This document shows positions 56,211 to 64,000 of a stretch of 64,000 nucleotides of DNA, in pieces. This DNA is from Incurvaria masculella (lineage: Eukaryota; Arthropoda; Insecta; Lepidoptera; Incurvariidae): the NCBI GenBank assembly GCA_946894095.1, contig OX335641.1, positions 6,466,501 to 6,530,500 on the forward strand. Reading direction: 5' to 3'. The position numbers and the translations under genes were made by a program. The number at the start of each line of letters is the position of its first letter. Position 1 is the stretch's first letter. Under the pieces are notes generated by a model. The model worked only from the letters and a program-made list of their open reading frames with translations, made no database searches and was not told the DNA's origin.

Positions 56211-56461
56211 CTGTAAACACTTGCTCGGGGCCTAAGATATTCGAACAATACAAATTCGTAGACCACTTTTTGAATCTGGCCTTTAGTTTCATACGAAAGA
56301 GGCTAAAACCACACTTAAATCACGCAAGTTCTTGAAAAAAATTCGATTACGAAAATTACCAAATTCGAAATAATGTTTCCACGTGACCATCTCGTTCTTA
56401 ATATGCTCAATGTTTTTTTTTATTAAATTTCACTTTAACATACAACAAGGTCCAAGAAAAA

Positions 56462-56527
56462 TTACTGTGGTAAGCTAATATCAGACATTAGTTTCAACAC
56501 CCACAGAACACTCAAATCAGTAACATT
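56462..56527. mobile_element. Partial copy of the 48.5 kb snap-back MITE
   Basis: ACTGTGGTAAGC, then ATATCAGACATTAG, then AACACCCACAGAACACTCAAATCAGTAAC match the right half of the element at 48,533-48,719. Only one arm is present. Confidence 0.5.
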
Positions 56528-56597
56528 TCTTAAATATATACACACAAAGTTTACTGACCCACTTTCAGTCATATTGACTTTTTACTGCTTCAGCTCT

Positions 56598-56734
56598 TCA
56601 AACTACTTCAGTATGTCCCATCGATTGATCCAGTTCGCACTTCGCCAGCTGCAATACGTTTAGCACAGCTAAAGATGTTTCTAGACGCCGACACGGATTC
56701 TCAGGAAAGAATGAGATCAGCTTTTTGATGATTT
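56598..56734 (-). CDS. Candidate last exon of a small gene
   Basis: An excellent acceptor TTTCTCTCTGTTTACAG (56,735 upward) opens a frame (phase 1) reading IIKKLISFFPENP, RRLETSLAVLNVLQLAKCELDQ and ending GHTEVV-stop at 56,598-56,600. It is preceded in compatible phase by the exon at 58,000-58,066. A minus-strand AATAAA lies about 175 bases after the stop (56,418-56,423). The segment is Leu-rich and probably helical. No family is recognised; it may be a decayed transposon gene. Confidence 0.3.
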
Positions 56735-57404
56735 CTGTAAACAGAGAGAAATATTGGGCGTGATTACAGAGCACTCAAATTAAATACTTACAAATGGATA
56801 TGAAGGTTATAGCACGCACTCGTGTAACGGATTCAAATTTCTTCCAAATAATGTTTACGGATGTCTCGTCCATGAAATTTTGGTTTCGATGCAGCCGCCT
56901 CATAAAATCGTATTTCCCTCATAACTTTGGGGTTTTTAGTCGAAGCCTGCAAATTTAATCGTATATCCTACACAAAATCTATTCTTTCACCACCAAACTA
57001 TCTTATGTCTTCTGTTCAAAATGTATGATGAATCCAAAATCCATTATAATTTTCATAGTCTCGTCTCGATAGAAGGCATTAGAACTATGGATTTATGTTC
57101 AAAGCGTAGATTGTAATTATGATAAAAAGTAAAAATTTTAGGCTCAGACTTATAGAATGTAATTCAATGATGGAATCAAGATTGTACACTTTTAATTGAG
57201 CACTGGGAATATAACTATTGGTAATTAAGTAAGGGTGCAAACTGATGTTTAAGGAAAATATAAAAAGGAAACCCACTGATTCGGTGGTTATACATAGGCT
57301 CTAGCGATTGCTTAACGATACATACACGGTCGTCCTATCTGTATTACTTGGGTGCTGGGATCTGTTCTCGGGGTCAAAAATATTTTTTTTCATGTAAAAG
57401 TAAA

Positions 57405-57725
57405 TACAAAGGTGGCTAATGCCACAGCTAATGTCATGGTCTTATACCACATGGGAACTAGTTTCCATGCCCGGACCTTCCTTACATTGCACGGATTCAT
57501 TGAAGTGGAGGGACCACGGACAATTGGTATTGCCGCTTTAACTACCGTACATCAAATTCCATCCAGGATTTCAATTTGAGGGGGGGGGGGGGCAGAGGCG
57601 GGCTTCCTATACCTGGATACGTAGTGGTAGAAACCCGGGCATGATTTAAGCCTACACCACCTAGAAAATAAGGGGCACCTACAGTTTGACGCCGAATCCG
57701 AATCACGAATGATAAATCCCGTACT
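57405..57725 (-). mobile_element. SINE family 1, diverged copy with G-run insertion
   Basis: GGTGGCTAATGCCACAGC, CCACATGGGAACTAGTTTCCATGCCCGGACC, GAAGTGGAGGGACCACGGAC, GGGCATGATTTAAGCC and CCGAATCCGAATCACGAATG are in reverse-complement family order. A 13-base G run (57,580-57,592) and about 60 bases separate the two parts. Confidence 0.55.
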
Positions 57726-57849
57726 AGCCTCTTACGACATGCATGTGAAGCACATGCCCATCACAATACCTTCGTCTTTGGAATGTGGTATGCATACATG
57801 CCTTGAATCGGGAAGCAAGGACACCTTAATTAAAGAAAGAGCCCTGTAA

Positions 57850-57960
57850 CTGTACGAATATACTGCAAGACTGGACCCGAACCAGCAAAATATAACATTA
57901 GCGCGTATTGCGTCTCTTTCAATTTCGCCACCTTGAAATTCCAGTCCCTTCTCCCGTAAT
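57850..57960 (-). mobile_element. Second tRNA-headed SINE-like repeat, copy 2
   Basis: GACTGGACCCGAACCAGC, GCGTATTGCGTCTC and CCAGTCCCTTCTCCCGTAATCAAT match the copy at 15,665-15,800 in order and orientation. Confidence 0.45.
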
Positions 57961-57999
57961 CAATTCAATCAATCCAGCACTGGTCCACGAGACACTTAC

Positions 58000-58066
58000 C
58001 AGTACCTTTTTCTGGGTCAACTTTCGCTTTAGGCAGGATTCTACCGGTTATCCTGGGTTCAACCAT
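58000..58066 (-). CDS. Candidate first coding exon of a small gene
   Basis: ATG at 58,066 reads MVEPRITGRILPKAKVDPEK and then GT, with donor GGTACTG|GTAAGTGTC (57,999), phase 1. The acceptor at 56,735 takes phase 1 and forms a glutamate codon (G|AA), giving a predicted protein of about 67 residues. No acceptor precedes the ATG closely, so it would be the first exon, with a GC-rich TATA-bearing patch 400 bases upstream. The peptide has a coding-like look but no family assignment. Confidence 0.35.
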
Positions 58067-58440
58067 TGTGATGAGAGTTTCCGATTATCGCACAGGATTA
58101 ATTTTTCATCACAAGTAAAGAAAGGATAAAAACATTGTATCCCTCGTTATTGTGACGGTTGAGGAGTCAATGCAAAAAATAATCACTTGATTCGAAGCCA
58201 ATATTCAAGACTACATTTGAAATAAATTCTGATTTGGAATTATTAACCAAATGACACATAATTAGATCAAAGTGGTCAGTTCGACAAAACACCAATTTCA
58301 TATGTAAGAACTTAATATTAAAAATATGATAATTCCGATTCAAAATGGACGCAAAGGGCGTTTCCCTTGCGAGTTGCGCGCATTATCCACGCGCCAATTG
58401 CCAGCACATAAAATGAAAATAAGACAAAAATATTCGGCCA

Positions 58441-58590
58441 CGTAACCCGGTATAAATAGTCGGCCGAGCTGAAGTTAGCTGCGTGACACATTTTATTCCT
58501 TGGGCTATTTCTGCGCGTGTCCGCGGCGGCCGGCGGCGGCGGCGACGGCGGCAAGTGGGACGCAGCGTTTGAGCCCACATGATAATAAGT
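58441..58590. promoter_or_regulatory. GC-rich patch with TATA box
   Basis: CCCGGTATAAATAGTCGG (TATA at 58,451-58,458) lies next to a (GGC)n-rich stretch (58,516-58,560), followed on the plus strand by AATAA|GTAAGGG at 58,589. Read on the minus strand the element is TATTTATA, also acceptable, and points toward the exon at 58,066. It is a promoter candidate of either direction. Confidence 0.35.
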
Positions 58591-58984
58591 AAGGGATTTC
58601 AACATTCCATGGTATTGTCATCATGGTATCGTCATTCAATGGTAAATTCGTTTTACTTATTGAAGAATATATTATATTACCAAATTTGGGCCAAATAGCA
58701 AAGTTAATTATTAGTGCGTGCGCTTAAGTCTCGACTATTCACCGCTTAGGTTATTAAAAATGACGACAAGAAGGTGATGAGATAAATCAACCTCAAATCA
58801 ACCGCTTCAAAATCGGTTAAGTGGTTCTCAAGTTATAAGCGAATTTACAGACCGATAAAGAGATGCCAGAGGTCTTATAACAGAAACAGCAGTATTGAGA
58901 GTTGGCGGACTAACTTTAATACGTCGGACTAAACTAGTTTTTTTATGGTTAGTCCGGTGCTAATCTCGTACTTTTTGTTTAAGT

Positions 58985-59510
58985 TAAGTTAAGTTTTATT
59001 TATTTATTTATTTATTATTTATTAATATGGCTCACATACAGGATAAATCCGTATTACACAATCATAAACACATTTACAGTATAAAAAATGCACGAATCTT
59101 CCTACAGGTAGTGGGCACAGCGTGTACAGTTATAGGTAGTCAGCTAAGAAAGTTTATGTCTACGATTCAACAATATGTTTAAAATAAAAAAGTGAAGCTA
59201 AGTTTTGACTAGTTCTCTCTGAATACGACTGTTAGTGAATAGTTTCGAGACGAGAAGAGTAAGAATAATGTGTAATAATAGTGAAATGCTATTTAAACAT
59301 AAAATGAGTGTTTGTCTAGCCCTTTTTTTCGTGATTGTATTGTGCTGCACTTGATGCTGTAACCTCTATACTGTGCTCTCATTGTGATTTCTTCATAATA
59401 GAGCATCCTTATAGTATGGTTAGATTTTTTATGAAGTTTCCAGAGTAATTTATGATAACGGTGAAGTTCATTTGCCCCTAAACTGTTAAGCATGGAAAGA
59501 TGACGGATGA
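58985..59510 (-). repeat. LINE-like 3' region with TAAA tail
   Basis: The plus strand shows AAGTTAAGTTAAGTTTTATTTATTTATTTATTTATT then GGCTCACATACAGGATAAATCCG, i.e. a minus-strand element ending in an AATAAA-rich simple tail. A short minus frame at 59,293-59,493 may be the ORF end. The family is unassigned. Confidence 0.35.
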
Positions 59511-59739
59511 TTTGTATGACATACTGGGAAACGTCTAACTGTTGTAAGTTCGTTTACAAATTTAGGACTCGCAATATCAAAAAGTTCATTCGCATGCAAA
59601 AGATTCAGAAAATTGAAGAAAACTGGTCGGTGTAAAAAAATATGTTAAAAATTTATTAGATAAATAATTACCAGATAATTTATTACATTTTTTTTAAGTT
59701 TTGGGATTAGGATTACAGTTATTTTGTACAAGGTTTGTT

Positions 59740-60135
59740 TATATAATCAATGTCCAGTTTGTGCAAAATTTTACCTCCATTTAGTAATGAGTTTGAAAAC
59801 ATTTTGGAAAAACGGGTAGTCAAGTTCTGTGATAAAAATACATTCATTCATTCTAAACAGTTCGGATTTCATAAAACATGTCACCAGGTCAAAATCAATA
59901 TTAGCACTTTGTTCAGAATACTTATGAGATATTTTGTGACTTATGACTATGAAAATCATGAAATAGTGTTCATGAAATTAGAACATTCCGGTGTGCGAAA
60001 AAACGAAACAAATATACATGAAACTTAGCTAAAATGCGTTGGTTGTGTAAATAGCTTAGTATCCCAAGTGGAACCTATAACTATGGTTGTACCACAGGTT
60101 TCAATACTGGGACCAGTATTGTTTCATATTATGTT
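59740..60135 (+). pseudogene. LINE reverse-transcriptase fragment
   Basis: Frames give FSNEFENILEKRVVKFCDKN, SKQFGFHK and, past a stop, VVPQVSILGPVLFHIML, recalling the FE.I...R...F...N.....QFGFR...VPQGSILGPVLFL order of CR1/Jockey-type reverse transcriptases. The essential G of PQG is V here and stops interrupt it. Confidence 0.55.
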
Positions 60136-60999
60136 AACGACACCTCCAGTTGTATAACCGATAATATTGAGTCTTGGAAACAAAGATATTGTCAAAATAA
60201 GGGGATCCCTTTTGTTTGTAATATAATCACTGAAATATTCTTGTATGTGACAATATATAGCTGAATGTAAATATAGGTAATATTATTCACTTTCATGAAT
60301 GTAGTTACATAGTAGTATTCTGTGTTATTAATTTAACTTGTGTGATACCAATTCTGTCGTAATTTCGCTGGTATGTGTCTGTATATTTATACAAACTATT
60401 TTATCTATATATATCGACTGTGTGTTAGGAAAATAAAAAAAGAATTAAATTAAAACTGTAATGCACGGTTACCACCCGCGACAAAGCCCGCAAACCAAAA
60501 AAAAAATCCACAATCGGGACGACATATATTTTTTCCATGTTATTGTCTTTCGCTGATTATTATATAGCGCTCTCAATGTCCAACCGTGGAAGACGCTATT
60601 CCCACTGCACGTCCAAGAAAATCCATTTAATTTATTTTATTTATTAAGGATAATAATCAGAAAAAAGATGCACATTACAAAGGTGATAAAAAGACATTAC
60701 TATAGCTGCATCCACTACACTTTCCTCAATAACATAAAATGAAGAAATATAAATCTAGATGGAGTGACAGATTAATAAACATTTTATTAAGCACACAAGA
60801 ATGTAAAGTTTAAACATGAACTTTAAACACAACAATTTAAACGGGCAAGTAAATCAATTATATAGAAGGCTGTGGATACGTTTTTTTAAACCGGTTTTTA
60901 AATCACAGTGAGGGTTTCACACAACCGATAAATATTCAAGCTAGAACCGAACTAAAGCCTGATAAAAAGTTTTATATGATTGTACCATCTTGCATTTTT
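60136..60999. other. No recognised gene
   Basis: AT-rich with short poly-A runs. Parts may be LINE 3' UTR, but nothing definite. Confidence 0.3.
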
Positions 61000-62575
61000 G
61001 GTTGTGCGGTATACAAAACCGAACATTTGGTAGGTTTTTATTTTATTATGGTATTTAAATTAAATTTATTTTATTTTGCAAACTTACAGAACGCAGATAA
61101 ATAATACATTTAAATCAACAGGTAATTGCCCCAATTAAAAGTTTGCACAGTATTCAAAAACATAATTAACACTAATAGGACGCTATACAATTAATGTAAT
61201 ATACTTGTATTGTTAGGAGACCACTATTTGAAATATTTTTTTAATTTAGTTCTGAAACATGAACAACGGTCGTGAAATACATTGAGATTATGCTGAAAAA
61301 TATTTACACATTTATTATAAAGACTGCATATTCTTGCGACAGGATTGGTAGAAGAAACATTTGGTAATGAAGAATTATGGATTTCTTAATGATTTAATGT
61401 TAAAGTGACAGCTTAAATCATTTATTACCGTATAATATATTTTACCATTAACATTTTTGTAAAAAGCCATTACATCAGCGGTTTTCCGACTACCTTCTAG
61501 AGGCTGCATACAAAAATAAATGTACCTGGTCCAAATAGCTATGGATAGCTCTTCGAACGCCTACCTTTGAGGCTAATAGTCTTAATTTAGTTCGTACCGA
61601 TTCGATTATTTTTATGTGCGTTCAATATTGAGGGTTCCAAATGACGCAGCTGTATTCAAGCAAGCTACGTATCAAAGAGTTATAAAGTAAGAGCAGACTC
61701 TCAATTTTCATAAAACGCTTTGTAACTCTAAAAAATTGTTGTGCAACTTAAAATAAATGGCAGATTTTAAATATATACCCAAGTCTCGAACTGCGGAAAC
61801 ACGTGATAATTCAAAGTAATCGATATGGTATTGAAAATCAAATGGGGTTTTACTCTTGACATTTTTTTTATTAAGCGACATTTTATTTGTTATGCACCAG
61901 CTTACAATATCTATATCAAATTGTAATAATAAACTATCGTGCTGCTTTACAATTCGCCTAAATTTTTTTATGTCATGAGCGAATGTCAGACACTCACCAG
62001 TTATTTTCGTAGAGATCGTTGATAAATATTATGAAAATTAAGGGACCTAGGTGAAAGCCCTGCGGAACTCCAATATCGTTTTTGTTACTACTTTTGTGAA
62101 TAGGATATTTGAGGATTTCCATATACTGGGAAGGTACCTTCACTCAAAGATTTGCAAAAGATAAGAACTAATTCATGAGAATTAATTTTAAAGAAAATTG
62201 GTGGAAAGCCATCCGGTCCAGTTCCTTAGGTTCCGTCAAGGTTATTAAGCGAATTTATAATGTCATCTTTTGTTATTTTTACGGTGGACAGGCAGTAGTT
62301 AATTTCGGGAAAAACTGGAATAAATTTGGTGCAAGGAGATAACTGATAAACCGATGAAAAGTAGTCTGCAAATAAATTAGCCACATCAGTTCCAGAAGTA
62401 CCAGTACGGTTCTTGTAAACCATTGATTTGGGTAGGCTGTTAGTAACTTTTTTGATATTGCGAATGTCCAAAATGATTTAATATTATTGATAAGTTGAGA
62501 CTCTATACCAATGGATGTGATTTTGTCTATATGTTCATCAAAGTGCAATTTATTGTCAATTATAATACCCAATTA
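61000..62575 (-). pseudogene. Decayed LINE ORF2, two joined fragments
   Basis: Minus frames read MGIIIDNKLHFDEHIDKITS (62,510-62,572, normally C-terminal to the RT core), then VANLFADYFSSVYQ and INSLNNLDGT followed by GPDGFPPIFFKIN at about 62,190-62,400 (pre-RT region). Further down, with stops, come LLLLYNSLIRSLLEYSCVIWNPQY-like pieces near 61,640-61,700. The order puts a C-terminal motif before an N-terminal one, so two copies or a rearrangement are present. Many stops; inactive. Confidence 0.55.
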
Positions 62576-63283
62576 TACTTACTGCTAATCTTTTCAAGTA
62601 TATGTCCACTGATTGTGTTAATATGATCAACAGTCAAAATGTTTAGCTAGAAGGCTAGCGGCGAAAGTCCGAGTAATACGAGGGGGCAGCAGCGTGGAAG
62701 CCTCACTTTGAATCTGTTTTGAAGGTATTTTTGCAATGCGGAACAGAAATTCTGTCGTTTAGTTGTATTCTTGTAAACACTTTGAATCTCTTGGAAGAAT
62801 GCCACAAAAACGTATACATTAATATTTTTCATTCTTAAAAAAAATCTTCATTTTTTTTCGTACGTTGCAGATGATTGGCAAACATTCTTTCAATACTCTT
62901 AATCCAGGACTTCTAGAACTTTCTGCGAAAGATTTACTCTAAATTTCAGGCTATGACAAAACGAAGGTTGTTGTATAGAAGGACTATTGGTTGTTGATTG
63001 AACATATAGAGCGAATGGGTGATGAAATAATGAGGCACGCGGCACCCGTAATTATAGAGCATGTTTGAAAATTTGTATATTTGTAAATTATGTTGCATGA
63101 CATGACATAAAGTATGCTGCCATCTGCCGTATGGAGCTCTATCATCTCTGCCTATAGACAGAGGGGCGTGATGGTTGCTATGTTGTTAACATGTGTTTAA
63201 CGTTATTTCCTTTGCCTTTTTTTCTTGATTGTTCAATAAATGAATAAATACAAAATATTTTTTTTATTTAGTTTTTCTTGTGT
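62576..63283. other. No recognised gene
   Basis: Contains the degraded CTCTGCCTATAGACAGAGGGGCGTGATGG repeat core at 63,150-63,178. Otherwise nothing supported. Confidence 0.3.
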
Positions 63284-63412
63284 CAGTCAGTCAGCGTGTT
63301 TACGTCCACTGCTGGACATACGACTCTCCAATTTTTATCCAGTCCTCCCGGCCCTTAGAGGTACGGAACCACTGCTTTCGGCCGACGCACTTGATGTCGT
63401 CGTCCTTTCTTA
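63284..63412 (-). repeat. RTE-like LINE 3' fragment
   Basis: GTCCACTGCTGGACATACGACTCTCCAATTTTTATCCAGTCCTCCCGGCCC and GCCGACGCACTTGATGTCGTC match the RTE-like LINE tail at 11,640-11,760 in the same orientation. Confidence 0.6.
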
Positions 63413-64000
63413 TGCACCTAGGTAGATTACAAGTCAATGTTCTGCAAATGGTTCTTGTAAAGTACGGTGCTGGATATATATAAATATATAATAATCTGTT
63501 TCCTTTGCATCTTATTTTTTTCTAAATTTTACACCTGTTGGTATTTCCAATAAATAAATAAAAAAATAAAAAAATGGTTGTAGAGTTGCTTCAAAAGTAT
63601 AAATGTACAAAACCAAAATAATGATAGGTATGAGCACAAGAAACCGGATTCACGTAGGAATTCTGTGTCATGCACACGTAAGCACATGGCGAGCGATTCA
63701 AACTAGGACTTTACACCTCGTAACTTAGTAATAACATATCTTTTTTCCAAACACTTTTCAAAACCGAAATTAACGTAAATTTCGAGATTTACAGCTTTAT
63801 TCTTAATTTTAAATCACAAACAACGAAACTTCAGCAATTACAGCGGTTTTCCAGACACGCCAGAAATTACTCACTCCAAGGGAATTCACTGAAAGATGTT
63901 CACACTGCAAGGCCGGCGTACACGTGTACATAAACATTTATGAAGCTGCAGTTGCCACTGAGTCAGTGAACAGAGTACGATCGACGCACAAACAGTTTAA
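63413..64000. other. Window end, possible initiator and donor on minus strand
   Basis: On the minus strand CTTTCAGTGAATTCCCTTGGA|GTGAGTAATT (donor at about 63,870) combines an initiator-like TCAGT with a good donor, so a noncoding first exon is conceivable. No coding sequence seen. Confidence 0.2.

Noticed and set aside
58451..58590. A plus-strand gene starting at the TATA box
   Set aside because: A donor-like site follows, but no downstream plus-strand coding exon is seen to the window end, so it is listed only as a promoter candidate of unknown direction.
1..64000. PDZ or LIM domains, CRISPR array, rRNA genes, telomeric TTAGG arrays, or endogenous viral genes
   Set aside because: I looked for their hallmark motifs by eye and saw none. 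Absence of PDZ/LIM means the Z-disc assignment rests only on the short terminal motif.

Overview
The window looks like a TE-rich stretch of a lepidopteran (moth or butterfly) nuclear genome. It is AT-rich, genes have spliceosomal introns with consensus GT/AG ends, and most of the DNA is repeats of types typical of Lepidoptera: Jockey-clade LINEs, an RTE-like LINE tail, an abundant tRNA-headed SINE, Helitron-like elements ending in CTAG, a split mariner, TTAA-flanked and snap-back MITEs, and the repeat that starts with GGGTTCCGTACCC. The assignment rests on repeat and gene appearance only; no database search was possible.

The only solid protein-coding material lies on the minus strand and forms two related units. 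The upstream unit (higher coordinates) has a 2.1 kb coding exon (52,345-54,458) spliced to a terminal exon (51,420-51,558), probably preceded by an exon at 56,109-56,210. The downstream unit has a 2.8 kb exon (1,771-4,616) and a terminal exon (1,023-1,194). It can be entered from either of two coding start exons: 5,101-5,733, with a likely promoter and 5' UTR exon just upstream at about 5,947-6,062, or a 13-codon exon at 15,170-15,208. All donors and acceptors agree in phase. Both units carry an N-terminal KPFTYTPGGLDLS...MARRL motif, a central W..SNTLNR / AFVK segment, repeated P-x-W motifs, and a terminal exon with QS(K/R)xF(K/R)xLQxxTGT. That last motif resembles the one in Enigma/ZASP-type Z-disc proteins. 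The proteins are otherwise low-complexity (P, Q, S, acidic), so a cytoskeletal or sarcomeric scaffold is the best guess. I cannot name the gene with certainty, nor say whether these are two tandem paralogs or one gene with alternative promoters and ends.

Layout: 1-6.1 kb downstream unit; 6.1-15 kb Helitron-like and SINE copies; 15.2 kb micro-exon; 15.3-51.4 kb long repeat-filled intron or intergenic region (RTE, Jockey and other LINEs, mariner nested in a LINE at 43.3-44.6 kb, MITEs, scattered GC-rich patches that may be promoters); 51.4-56.2 kb upstream unit; 56.5-58.6 kb a possible small two-exon gene and a GC-rich TATA-containing patch; 58.9-64 kb decayed LINEs and other repeats. No bacterial operon, CRISPR array, rRNA gene or intact tRNA gene was seen, and nothing was recognised as viral.
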